Origin: Arthrobacter sp. QXT-31
GTDB taxonomy: Bacteria > Actinomycetota > Actinomycetes > Actinomycetales > Micrococcaceae
Reading direction: 5' to 3'
Length of the DNA stretch: 64,000 nt
NCBI RefSeq assembly: GCF_001969265.1
Contig: NZ_CP019304.1
Span: 434,001 to 498,000, forward strand
Every line of letters starts with the position of its first letter. Position 1 is the stretch's first letter. Made by a program: the position numbers and the translations under genes. The notes under the pieces were generated by a model that was not told the DNA's origin, made no database searches, and saw only the letters and a list, made by a program, of their open reading frames with translations. Positions 29,440 through 37,866 of this stretch are shown one piece after another.

Positions 29440-31725
29440 GTGCAGGAAAACGCTATAGGCAGTCTCATTGGGTCGCTGGTGGACAACCGCTACCAGGTGA
29501 AGTCCAGGTTGGCGCGGGGCGGGATGTCCACCGTTTACGTGGCCACGGACCAGAGGCTGGACCGTGATGTAGCCCTGAAGGTCCTGCATCCGCACTTGGC
29601 CAACGACGGCAATTTCCTGGACCGCCTGGCGCGCGAAGCACGGGCTGCCGCTAAGCTCTCACACCCGCATGTGGTGGGCGTGCTGGACCAGGGGCACGAC
29701 GGTGACACCGCCTACCTCGTGATGGAGTACATCAAGGGGCACACCCTTCGCGACGTCATCAACAGCAAGGGCGCGTTGTCGCCCCGGCTGGCCCTGGCCC
29801 TCATCGATCCGGTCGTGGAGGGCCTGGGAGCGGCCCACGCCGCAGGCATGATCCACCGCGACGTGAAGCCGGAAAACGTGTTGATTGCCGACGACGGCCG
29901 GATCAAGATCGGCGACTTCGGCCTCGCCCGCGCGGTAACGACAACAACCAGCACAGGTGCCCTGATCGGCACCGTCGCATACCTTTCTCCGGAACTGGTC
30001 CTAGGCAAGCCGGCCGACGCCCGAAGCGACATCTACTCGACAGGCATCATGCTGTTCGAGATGCTGACCGGACGCCAGCCCTTCGACGGCGAGGTCCCGA
30101 TCCAGGTGGCCTACCAGCACGTGAACTCCACCGTGGGTCCTCCCTCCGCCCTCGTTCCCGGCCTGGCGGACGAAGTGGACGAACTCGTACAGTGGTGCAC
30201 CGCCAGCGACCCCGAGCAACGGCCGGTGGACGGCAACGCCCTGCTGGCAGAACTCCGCCATATCCGGACCAACCTCACCGACTCCGAACTGGACCTGCAA
30301 CCCCCTGCGGCCGTGCGGGCGGCTGCGGCGGCGGGCGGAGCTTCAGCCACTGCCAGCCACGGCCTCCGCGGGGCCGCTGCACCTCCCGCCCCGGCCAGGA
30401 AGCCGTCGCACCTGCCGCAAAACCCGCCTGGTCCCGGCGCCGCGGCTGTCCAAGGAATACCGCCGGTACAGGGAAGCCCGGGCAACCACACCGAGGTGCT
30501 GTCACCGATCCACGGCGGCGAGGTCCCCCGGGGCCGTCCCACCGAAGTCATTTCCCGTGCCAGCAATCCCACCACCGTGTTTTCCGCCCCGACCTCTTCA
30601 AACCCGGCCTCTTCAAACCCGACCTCTTCAAACCCGGCCTCTTCAACTCCCGTTTCATCAACCAACGTCTCTTCGACCAGCAGGCCGGTCCTCCCGCCCT
30701 ACGGATTCGATGACGATGACAGGGATGATGCCCAGCTCCCCCTGAGCAAACGCGAACAGCGGAAACTGGACCGCCACGAAGAAAAGGCCCGGTCACGCGC
30801 CGCGGCCACTCCCGTCCGCACCCTCCGTGAAGGAAACCCCCGGCGCAGGGGCGCGCTCTGGATCGTGGTCATGGTGATCCTCGCCCTGCTTGCCACCGGG
30901 GCCGGGTGGTTCTTCGGCATGGGGCCGGGATCCCCCGGGACCGTGCCGTCCGTGGCCAACAGAACCGTGGCGGAGGCACAGAAGCTGCTCCGGGACGCCG
31001 GCTTCCAGTCCAGCACCCAGGATGTCTTCGACGACGACGTCAAGGCAGGGCTGGTGGTCGCATCCGAGCCGGGCGCCGGAACGGAAATCCGCAAGTACCA
31101 GCAGGTGTCGCTGTTCGTGTCCAAGGGGCCGCAGCTGTTTCCGCTGCCGCGGCTGACCGGCAAGACGCTGGAGGCGTCCAAGGAGGCGCTCAACGGGGCT
31201 GAAATGGCGCTCGGCAAGGTCACCGAAAAGTTCGATGAGGAAGTGCCCGCCGGAACGGTGCTAAGCCAGGCCCCGGCGCCGGGAACGCCCGCGCGGCACG
31301 GGACGCCTGTCAGCCTGACTGTCTCGAAGGGCCCGCAGCCCATCCCGGTGCCGGACGTCCGCGGGCAGGACGAGGAAGAAGCGGTACATGCCATTGAAGC
31401 TGCCGGCCTCAAGGCCGAGGTAGCCGATGAAACCGTCCACGACAGGAACGTTCCGAAGGGCGCCGTGGTCAGCCAGGAGCCGGCTTCCGGAACCTTGACG
31501 AGGGGACAAACCGTCACCCTGACGATTTCCGAGGGGCCCAAGCTCGTCAAGGTGCCCAACTACATCGGCAAGCAGGTCGAAGACGCTACTGAGGCCCTGA
31601 GGAAGCGCGGCTTCGAGGTCCGCGTCAACGAAGTCCTCGGCGGCTTCTTCGGCACGGTCCGGGATCAGGATCCCGTGGACACCGAGGTGCCGGAGGGCTC
31701 CGTCATCACCCTCACGGTGGTATAG
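29440..31725 (+). CDS. pknL: PASTA-domain Ser/Thr protein kinase (PknL position)
   Basis: A 761-residue membrane kinase starting at GTG 29440. The N-terminal Hanks-type kinase domain (about 18-285) has ATP-binding K47, catalytic HRDVKPEN with D141, and DFG D159. A long Ala/Pro/Ser linker follows, including SNPAS/SNPTS repeats around residues 385-405, then a transmembrane helix (about 472-494). Four extracytoplasmic PASTA repeats (about 500-761) should sense muropeptides or lipid II. The genes around it (Rv2175c-like protein, aroG) match the pknL locus of mycobacteria, although mycobacterial PknL lacks PASTA domains. Likely intracellular substrates include GarA and the Rv2175c-like protein (inference). 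Confidence 0.92.
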   Translation: MQENAIGSLIGSLVDNRYQVKSRLARGGMSTVYVATDQRLDRDVALKVLHPHLANDGNFLDRLAREARAAAKLSHPHVVGVLDQGHDGDTAYLVMEYIKGHTLRDVINSKGALSPRLALALIDPVVEGLGAAHAAGMIHRDVKPENVLIADDGRIKIGDFGLARAVTTTTSTGALIGTVAYLSPELVLGKPADARSDIYSTGIMLFEMLTGRQPFDGEVPIQVAYQHVNSTVGPPSALVPGLADEVDELVQWCTASDPEQRPVDGNALLAELRHIRTNLTDSELDLQPPAAVRAAAAAGGASATASHGLRGAAAPPAPARKPSHLPQNPPGPGAAAVQGIPPVQGSPGNHTEVLSPIHGGEVPRGRPTEVISRASNPTTVFSAPTSSNPASSNPTSSNPASSTPVSSTNVSSTSRPVLPPYGFDDDDRDDAQLPLSKREQRKLDRHEEKARSRAAATPVRTLREGNPRRRGALWIVVMVILALLATGAGWFFGMGPGSPGTVPSVANRTVAEAQKLLRDAGFQSSTQDVFDDDVKAGLVVASEPGAGTEIRKYQQVSLFVSKGPQLFPLPRLTGKTLEASKEALNGAEMALGKVTEKFDEEVPAGTVLSQAPAPGTPARHGTPVSLTVSKGPQPIPVPDVRGQDEEEAVHAIEAAGLKAEVADETVHDRNVPKGAVVSQEPASGTLTRGQTVTLTISEGPKLVKVPNYIGKQVEDATEALRKRGFEVRVNEVLGGFFGTVRDQDPVDTEVPEGSVITLTVV
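30593..30652. repeat. Four 15-bp tandem repeats in the kinase linker
   Basis: Copies of CCTCTTCAAACCCGR at 30593, 30608, 30623 and a degenerate fourth at 30638. In frame they encode repeated S-N-P-(A/T)-S pentapeptides in the cytoplasmic juxtamembrane linker. Confidence 0.9.
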
Positions 31726-31750
31726 CCAGGGCAGTGCAGCCGCAGTCCAC

Positions 31751-31790
31751 AAAAAGACCGGCGCCGGGAAGTCCCGGCTCCGGTCTTTTT
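31751..31790. terminator. Bidirectional terminator between pknL and aroG
   Basis: Stem AAAAAGACCGG / CCGGTCTTTTT (31751-31761 with 31780-31790) between two convergent genes, with A/T runs on both sides giving a U tract in each direction. Confidence 0.92.
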
Positions 31791-31817
31791 GTCTGGTTGG
31801 AGCTCTCCCGCAACCGC

Positions 31818-33209
31818 CTAGCGGCGGGTAAGCGCGCCCGCCACGAGGAACGCCATCTCCAGCGACTGCATGTGGTTCAGCCGGGGATCGCAGACAGACT
31901 CGTAGCGGTCGAGGAATGCTTCCTGGTCGATGGGGTCGGCGCCGCCGAGGCATTCGGCCACGTCATCCCCGGTCATCTCGACGTGGAGGCCGCCCGGAAC
32001 CGTCCCCAGGGCATGGTGCACTTCGAAGAACCCGCGCACCTCGTCGATGACGTCGTCGAAATTCCGGGTCTTGTAGCCGTTGGGCGAGGTGACCGTGTTG
32101 CCGTGCATCGGGTCCGTGACCCACAGGACCTGGGCGCCGGAGGCGGTGACCTTCTCCACGAGGGACGGGAGCTTCTCGCGGATGTTGCCGGCACCCATGC
32201 GGGTGATGAACGTGAGCCTGCCGGGCTCGCGTTCGGGATCCAGCTTGTCGATGAGGCGCAGCGCGTCGTCGCCGGAGGTGGAAGGGCCGAGCTTGACGCC
32301 GATCGGGTTGCGGACACGGGACAGGAAGTCCACGTGGGCGTGGTCCAACTCGCGGGTCCGCTCACCGATCCACAGGAAGTGGCCGGAGGTGCCGTACGGC
32401 AGCCCGGTGCGGGAGTCGATGCGGGTCAGCGCGCGCTCGTAGTCAAGCAGCAGCGCCTCGTGGCTCGCGAAGAATTCAACCCGCTTGAGCGCCTCGAAGT
32501 CGGCGCCGCAGGAAGCCATGAACTTGATGGCGCGGTCGATGTCGCGCGCGAGCGACTCGTAGCGGGCATGGGCCGGATTCTCGGTGGAGCCCTTGTTCCA
32601 GGTGTGCACCAGGCGGAGGTCCGCGAAGCCGCCCTGGGTGAACGCCCGGATGAGGTTCAGCGTGGAAGCGGAGGTGTGGTACGCCCGGAGCATGCGGCTA
32701 GCGTCGTGGGCACGCGACTCGGGGGTGAAGTCGTACCCGTTCACGATGTCGCCCCGGTAGGCCGGCAGCGTCACGCCGTTACGGGTCTCATCGTTGGAGG
32801 AACGCGGCTTGGCGAACTGGCCGGCCATGCGTCCCATCTTGATGACCGGCATCGCTGCGCCGTAGGTCAGGACCACTGCCATCTGCAGGATCGTCTTGAC
32901 GCGTGCGCTGATCTTGTCCGCCGTGGCACCCTCAAAGGTCTCGGCGCAGTCGCCGCCCTGGAGCAGGAAGGCCTTGCCCTGGGCCGCCGCAGCGAGACGC
33001 TCGCGCAGGATGTCCACCTCGCCCGCGAACACGAGCGGCGGGAGAGCCGACAGTTCCTTGACGGAAGCGTTGAATACTTCGGAGTCCTGCCAGCTCGGCT
33101 GCTGGGAGATGGGAAGATCCCGCCAGTTGTCGAGTCCCGGATAGTTGGCCGCACCGCTCTGTGAAGTGCTGGTCAGGGAAGAGGCAGGTTTTGCAGATAG
33201 CTCAGTCAC
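31818..33209 (-). CDS. aroG: Class II 3-deoxy-D-arabino-heptulosonate-7-phosphate synthase
   Basis: First enzyme of the shikimate pathway (PEP + erythrose-4-phosphate). The start is GTG 33209 (VTELSAKPASS, 463 residues); an in-frame ATG 54 bases upstream adds residues that look non-conserved. Class II signatures are LLQGGDCAETF, PVIKMGRMAGQFAKPRS, TRMGAGNIREKLP and MHGNTVTSPNGYKTR, the latter two close to PEP and metal ligands. Mycobacterial homologues are feedback-inhibited synergistically by aromatic amino acids and partner with chorismate mutase. It occupies the Rv2178c position next to pknL. Confidence 0.94.
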   Translation of the reverse strand: MTELSAKPASSLTSTSQSGAANYPGLDNWRDLPISQQPSWQDSEVFNASVKELSALPPLVFAGEVDILRERLAAAAQGKAFLLQGGDCAETFEGATADKISARVKTILQMAVVLTYGAAMPVIKMGRMAGQFAKPRSSNDETRNGVTLPAYRGDIVNGYDFTPESRAHDASRMLRAYHTSASTLNLIRAFTQGGFADLRLVHTWNKGSTENPAHARYESLARDIDRAIKFMASCGADFEALKRVEFFASHEALLLDYERALTRIDSRTGLPYGTSGHFLWIGERTRELDHAHVDFLSRVRNPIGVKLGPSTSGDDALRLIDKLDPEREPGRLTFITRMGAGNIREKLPSLVEKVTASGAQVLWVTDPMHGNTVTSPNGYKTRNFDDVIDEVRGFFEVHHALGTVPGGLHVEMTGDDVAECLGGADPIDQEAFLDRYESVCDPRLNHMQSLEMAFLVAGALTRR

Positions 33210-33299
33210 ACTACTAAGAGTAGAGGGCCGGAGCGGCTTCGGAACACCCGGACTGTCATGCACCCGGCCGCAGCGTCACAGATATCAGCGCCAGGACAC

Positions 33300-34070
33300 C
33301 TATGCTGACCGGGGTGAACCGGGCTCCCCCGGCTCGCCTGGCTGTTCGCCGGGCTTTCCACCGCCGTCGGCATCGCCTTTAACATCTGCCTTGCCCGCGA
33401 GCCTGAGCTTAACCACCGACGCGTACTCGTCCACGTATTCCTGCCCGGAGAGGCGCATGAGTTCATACATGATCTCGTCCGTCACGGACCGCTGGATCAG
33501 CCGGTCGTCGGCCATCCCCTCGTACCGGCTGAAGTCCAGCGGTTTCCCGAAGATCATGCCGATGCGGCGGATGTTCGGCAGCCGTTTGCCGATGGGCTGG
33601 ACCTTGTCCGTTCCGATCATCGCCACCGGGATGACGGGGACGCCGGCCTGGAGCGCCAGCCGCGCCACACCCACCTTCCCGCGGTACAGCCGGGAATCGG
33701 GGCTGCGGGTGCCTTCGGGGTAGATTCCCAGCAGTCCGCCGTGCGTCAGCACCTCCATCCCCGCCTGAAGCGATGCCGCCGAGGCCGCCCCGCCGGAACG
33801 GTCCATGGGAAGCTGGTTGGTCAGCCGGAAGAACAGTGCGGTCAGCCTGCCCTTGAGGCCGGTGCCCGTGAAGTACTCGGATTTGGCCAGGAAGATGACG
33901 GGCCGCGGCACCATCAGCGGCATGAAGATGGAGTCCGAGAACGAGAGGTGGTTGGAGGCGATGATGGCTGCACCTTCGGACGGGATGTTGTCCAGCCCTT
34001 TGACCCACGGCCGGAAAAGAGTGCGGACCACCGGCCCCAGGAAGATCCGCTTCATGACCCAATAGAACAC
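33300..34070 (-). CDS. plsC: 1-acyl-sn-glycerol-3-phosphate acyltransferase
   Basis: A 256-residue PlsC-family acyltransferase making phosphatidic acid. Acyltransferase motifs are NHLSFSD (H41 xxxx D46) and YPEGTRSPD (about 118-126), with LPMDRSGG between them. The C terminus (about 225-256) is Gly/Pro/Glu-rich. It corresponds to Rv2182c in the same neighbourhood of the mycobacterial genome. It is divergent from the first of two hydrolase genes, from which it is separated by 110 bases. Confidence 0.9.
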   Translation of the reverse strand: MFYWVMKRIFLGPVVRTLFRPWVKGLDNIPSEGAAIIASNHLSFSDSIFMPLMVPRPVIFLAKSEYFTGTGLKGRLTALFFRLTNQLPMDRSGGAASAASLQAGMEVLTHGGLLGIYPEGTRSPDSRLYRGKVGVARLALQAGVPVIPVAMIGTDKVQPIGKRLPNIRRIGMIFGKPLDFSRYEGMADDRLIQRSVTDEIMYELMRLSGQEYVDEYASVVKLRLAGKADVKGDADGGGKPGEQPGEPGEPGSPRSA

Positions 34071-34180
34071 GTGTCTTACCTCTCCGGAAGGCTACCGCCG
34101 GCGCGTTTCCAGTGGCCCGGCGGCACTGCATGCAACCCTACTCTAGTGAGAATTGTCCCGAACAGTGACACGATGGTTCC

Positions 34181-34969
34181 ATGACAGAAAGCAGCGACCG
34201 AACACGGCCCGCCGCTTTCAGCTACGCGGGACACGGAGCCAATGCGCGGATCGGAATCGCGATTTCGCACGGCTTCACCGGCAGCCCGCTCAGTATCCTG
34301 CCGTGGGCCGAGTTCCTGGCCGCGCGCGGATTCGCCGTCACAGTTCCGCTGCTTCCCGGCCACGGGACGACCTGGCAGGAACTTGCACAGACAGGGTGGC
34401 GGGAGTGGCACGGCGCCTTTGAAGCGGCATACCTGGAGCTGGCAGCCAGAACAGACGAGTGCTACGTGGCCGGCCTCTCGATGGGCGGTGCCATCGCCCT
34501 GCTCACCGCATCCCGCCACAGTGTGGCGGGTGTCGCCGTCGTCAATCCCGGCCTGAGCTTTTACGATCGGCGCGTCCAGATCATCGGCCTGCTGAAGTAC
34601 ATCCAAAAGACCACTGTGCCTATAGCCGAGGAAAATCCGACGGCGCCCCATACGGACGACGGCGACTACTCCCTAACGCCGCTGGCGGCGGTTCACCAGC
34701 TGAAGAGGCTGTTCGCTGCCGCTGCCCGCGGACTGCCGCGGATCACGGCCCCCGTGCTCGTTTTCAAGTCGGTCAACGATGCTGTGGTGCCACCGACTTC
34801 GCTCACTATTATCCGCAAGCGCCTGCGCGCGGCGGCCCTCGACGTGGTGCTGCTGAGGAACAGCGGCCATGTGGCTACGCTGGACACGGACGCCCAGGAA
34901 ATTTTCGAGTCCTCGGCGCGGTTTTTCCAGGTGCATTCCCGCAGCCACGTACCGTCGGAGAAGTCATGA
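34181..34969 (+). CDS. Alpha/beta hydrolase, carboxylesterase/monoacylglycerol-lipase type
   Basis: A 262-residue serine hydrolase similar to Est30-type carboxylesterases. SHGFTGSP (about 29-36) supplies the oxyanion loop and GLSMGG the nucleophile S100. Acid and base are likely in KSVNDAVV (about 197-204) and NSGHVATLD (about 228-236). There is no signal peptide, so it is cytoplasmic. Its stop codon overlaps the ATG of a paralogous hydrolase, and together with plsC and fadD nearby this suggests lipid or acyl-ester turnover. Confidence 0.88.
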   Translation: MTESSDRTRPAAFSYAGHGANARIGIAISHGFTGSPLSILPWAEFLAARGFAVTVPLLPGHGTTWQELAQTGWREWHGAFEAAYLELAARTDECYVAGLSMGGAIALLTASRHSVAGVAVVNPGLSFYDRRVQIIGLLKYIQKTTVPIAEENPTAPHTDDGDYSLTPLAAVHQLKRLFAAAARGLPRITAPVLVFKSVNDAVVPPTSLTIIRKRLRAAALDVVLLRNSGHVATLDTDAQEIFESSARFFQVHSRSHVPSEKS

Positions 34970-35778
34970 CCACTGTTCCCGATCACAGCCCGTTCAGCAG
35001 CGTCTTCTCCGGCGAGGGGCCGTCCATCGGCATCGCCCTCTCCCATGGCTTCACGGGCAGTCCGCACAGCCTCCGCACATGGGCCCAGTCCTTTGCCGAT
35101 GCCGGCTTTGCCGTCAGGATGCCGCTGTTGCCGGGCCATGGCACCACCTGGCAGGAGCTTTCCCGCAGCCGCTGGCCGCAGTGGCACGACGCCATGGACG
35201 CGGCCTACCGGGAGCTCGAGTCGGAGTGTGACCTCGTCTTCGCCGCGGGCCTGTCCATGGGCGGCGCACTGGCATTGCGCCTCGCCGCCACCAGGCCCGT
35301 CGCCGGAGTCATCGTGGTCAACCCCGGCCTGGTCATCGATGACCGCCGCGCCCCGCTGGCCGGCATCCTCAAGCTGGTCCTCAAGAGCACGCCGGCCATA
35401 GCCAATGACATCCGGAAAACGGGCGTCGACGAGGGCGCCTATGCACGGACACCTGTGGCAGCGGCCCACGAGCTGAATAAGATGTTCAAGGACACGGTCC
35501 GGCTGCTGCCACGCATCACAGCTCCGGTCCGCGTGTTCCGCTCCACAGTGGACCATGTTGTCTCCGATTCCAGCATCATGGCCCTGCGGCGCGGGCTCAC
35601 CCACGCCCCGCTGCGGCTCACCCACCTGGATAACAGTTACCACGTGGCCACCCTGGACCATGACGCCGACCAGATCTTCAGCGGCTCGCTGGATTTCATC
35701 CGCTCCGTCGTGGCGGACCTCCGCCAGGGATCCGCCGACTCCGCGACATCCAGCCAGAAGGGCGCAACCGATGAATAG
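34966..35778 (+). CDS. Alpha/beta hydrolase, tandem paralogue of the preceding gene
   Basis: A 270-residue hydrolase starting at ATG 34966 (ATGA overlap with the upstream gene). It shares SHGFTGSP, MPLLPGHGTTWQEL, GLSMGGAL (nucleophile S97), VVNPGL and YHVATLD with its neighbour, so the pair arose by tandem duplication. The catalytic acid is probably in RSTVDHVVSD. The C-terminal about 20 residues are Ser/Ala-rich and polar. Substrate unknown; a medium-chain ester or monoacylglycerol is plausible for the family. Confidence 0.88.
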   Translation: MTTVPDHSPFSSVFSGEGPSIGIALSHGFTGSPHSLRTWAQSFADAGFAVRMPLLPGHGTTWQELSRSRWPQWHDAMDAAYRELESECDLVFAAGLSMGGALALRLAATRPVAGVIVVNPGLVIDDRRAPLAGILKLVLKSTPAIANDIRKTGVDEGAYARTPVAAAHELNKMFKDTVRLLPRITAPVRVFRSTVDHVVSDSSIMALRRGLTHAPLRLTHLDNSYHVATLDHDADQIFSGSLDFIRSVVADLRQGSADSATSSQKGATDE

Positions 35779-36469
35779 GCCCGATTCGAACTCATCCGAC
35801 CCGAGTGCAAACCAGGACGACGCCGTCTGGCTCGATCTGGTAGCCAGGCTCCAGGGCGACACCCCGGCTCCGGATACGCACAGCACTACGGGCGAGGGGG
35901 AACCGAGCGCCTCCGAGCCGCCGCGCCATTCCGGCGGTCCCCGGCACAGCACGGCTGCCAGTGACGACGCCGGCCCTGCACCGGCAGGAGAGGCCGGGAA
36001 CGGCGCGGGTCCGGAAGGTGCCGCCAAGCGCTTCACCGACTTCGACCCCCTCGGCCTGGCGCCCCGGGCACCGCGGGAGCTGTCAGCCGCCGAGCGGCAG
36101 CAGGCTGCGGAGCAGGCGAAGGCCGCCGGGCACGAAAAGGCGGACCGGCGCGAGGACGCTGACCGGCCAGGGCAGGCAGGTATTCATTCCGGCACCGGGG
36201 ATCCGCGTGACTACACGGTCGAGGACGACGAGGGCGAGTTCATTCCGGAAGAACCCCCTAAGCTTTCGGCCACCGACCCGCTGACAATGCTCGCGTGGCT
36301 GGGCGCCGTGGGTGCTCCGATTGCCCTGGTCCTGTCGTCGATGTTCTGGCGCTCCGCGCCGCTGCTGGCAATCCTTGGCATGGTGGCCGTCTTCGTCGCC
36401 GCAGTGGTGTACCTGATCATGAAGCTGCCGCAGGAGAAGGACGAGAACGACGACGGCGCCCGGGTCTGA
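35771..36469 (+). CDS. Hypothetical membrane protein with long acidic/low-complexity N terminus
   Basis: A 232-residue protein starting at ATG 35771, overlapping the hydrolase stop by 8 bases. Residues 1-160 are polar and Pro/Ala/Glu-rich with no signal peptide. Two transmembrane helices (about 172-192 and 196-217) follow a DPLTMLAWLG motif and end in a charged tail. The family looks like a conserved actinobacterial membrane protein near glk/fadD15, but I cannot name a function. Operon linkage to the hydrolases is clear. Confidence 0.82.
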   Translation: MNRPDSNSSDPSANQDDAVWLDLVARLQGDTPAPDTHSTTGEGEPSASEPPRHSGGPRHSTAASDDAGPAPAGEAGNGAGPEGAAKRFTDFDPLGLAPRAPRELSAAERQQAAEQAKAAGHEKADRREDADRPGQAGIHSGTGDPRDYTVEDDEGEFIPEEPPKLSATDPLTMLAWLGAVGAPIALVLSSMFWRSAPLLAILGMVAVFVAAVVYLIMKLPQEKDENDDGARV

Positions 36470-36477
36470 CGCTTCCG

Positions 36478-37674
36478 TCAGCGGTGGGTGCGGCTGCTGA
36501 CCCGGGACAGGTCAGCGGCGCCGATCAGGCCGGCGTTCGGGCCAAGGGCAGCCAGTTCGATCTCGGCGGCGGGGCGGAATCCGCGGCCGGTAAGGTTGCG
36601 GGCGAAGGCCTTGCGGGCCGGGGCCACCAGCAGCTCACCTGCCGCACACAGGCCGCCGCCGATCACGAACTTCCCGGGATCGAGGGCGGCTGCCAGGTTC
36701 GCCAGCCCCAGCCCCAGCCAGTTTCCGACGTCCTCCAGGAGCTCACGGGAGGCGGCGTCGCCGGCGATGGCCAGCTCCGTCACCGTGGCTCCGGTAATGC
36801 GCTCGGCGCTTCCGTCCACGGCTTTGAGGAGTTCCTGGGCCACGGGAGAGTTCGCCAGGGCCAGTTCCCTGGCCTCCCGGCCCAGTGCGTTGCCCGAGGC
36901 GTACTGTTCCCAGCAGCCGCGGTTGCCGCATTCGCACCGGTGGCCGCCCGGCATGATGATCTGGTGGCCGAATTCCCCCGCCACGCCAAACCTGCCGCGC
37001 TCCACGTGCCCGTCCATCACCATGGCTCCGCCGATGCCGGTGCCGAGCGTGATGCAGACCAGCCGGTCCTGCCCCTGCCCGGCACCAAAGCGCCACTCGG
37101 CCCAGGCTGCCGCGTCGGCGTCGTTAACCAGCATGACGGGGCGGCGCAGCAGGTGCTGCAGGTTTTCCCGCAGCGGTTCGTTCCGCCAGGCGAGGTGCGG
37201 GCTGAACAGCACCGTGCCGCCGTCGAGGTCCATCCAGCCGGCGGCGCCGATGCCCACCGAGCGGATCCGGGTGCCGGCGCTCAGTTCTTCAACAAGTTCC
37301 ACGATGACGCGCTCCACGGCCCGGGGATCGCTTCCCGGCGTGGACCGGCGCGCCTCGCGCAGGATGTTTCCTTCGGCATCCACCACGCCGGCGGCAACCT
37401 TGGTGCCGCCAATGTCGATGCCAATGGCAAGTCCCCGCCGGCCCAGCCGCAACTGCTGCCGGAACAGGCGGTGGCCGGCCAGTTGGCGGCTGCCTCCCGT
37501 CAGGCCAAGCCCCGGTACCGGACGACGCGGGATGGAGCGCCGCGACGCCGCGCGCCAGTCGGCCCACCTCCCGGCTTCACCGCTGCGGGGGCTGGAGCCG
37601 CTCCGGGGACTGGAGCCGCTCCCCGGACCGAAACGGGGCGGGGCTGGCTGCTCAGCGGGCGAGGAGGGCTGCAT
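36478..37674 (-). CDS. ROK-family glucokinase with N-terminal extension
   Basis: A 398-residue sugar kinase, probably ATP-dependent glucokinase. The ROK ATP-binding motif IGIDIGGTK lies at about 84-92. The zinc site CECGNRGCWEQYASG (C247, C249, C254) includes the ROK signature and follows the GxH-type EFGHQII. Typical ROK glucokinases are about 315 residues; here about 80 extra N-terminal residues (Ser/Gly/Arg/Pro-rich, with two SPRSGS repeats) precede the domain, so the true start could be a non-ATG codon further in. It ends 8 bases from the convergent membrane-protein gene with no visible terminator. In Corynebacterium a glk gene is next to plsC too. Confidence 0.85.
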   Translation of the reverse strand: MQPSSPAEQPAPPRFGPGSGSSPRSGSSPRSGEAGRWADWRAASRRSIPRRPVPGLGLTGGSRQLAGHRLFRQQLRLGRRGLAIGIDIGGTKVAAGVVDAEGNILREARRSTPGSDPRAVERVIVELVEELSAGTRIRSVGIGAAGWMDLDGGTVLFSPHLAWRNEPLRENLQHLLRRPVMLVNDADAAAWAEWRFGAGQGQDRLVCITLGTGIGGAMVMDGHVERGRFGVAGEFGHQIIMPGGHRCECGNRGCWEQYASGNALGREARELALANSPVAQELLKAVDGSAERITGATVTELAIAGDAASRELLEDVGNWLGLGLANLAAALDPGKFVIGGGLCAAGELLVAPARKAFARNLTGRGFRPAAEIELAALGPNAGLIGAADLSRVSSRTHR

Positions 37675-37771
37675 AGTCCCCCATTCTAGGTGTCGTGTTG
37701 GAACGTCTTCGCAGGTAGACACGCAAACGACACGCCCTGCCACCGGCGGCGTACGACCGTTCGCCGTAAAG

Positions 37772-37785
37772 TTACCAACGGGTAA
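37772..37785. promoter_or_regulatory. Palindrome TTACC-N4-GGTAA upstream of fadD
   Basis: Perfect 5-bp inverted repeat with a 4-base spacer, about 82-95 bases upstream of the acyl-CoA synthetase GTG and in the divergent region shared with the kinase gene. It resembles TetR-family operators; the regulator is not in the window. Confidence 0.45.
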
Positions 37786-37866
37786 TCGCGATCTGCGGGC
37801 TCCCCGCCATGCGACGTACTAAGGTTAGGACTACCCGCTGCGGCAACGGATATCAAAGGAGCTAAC

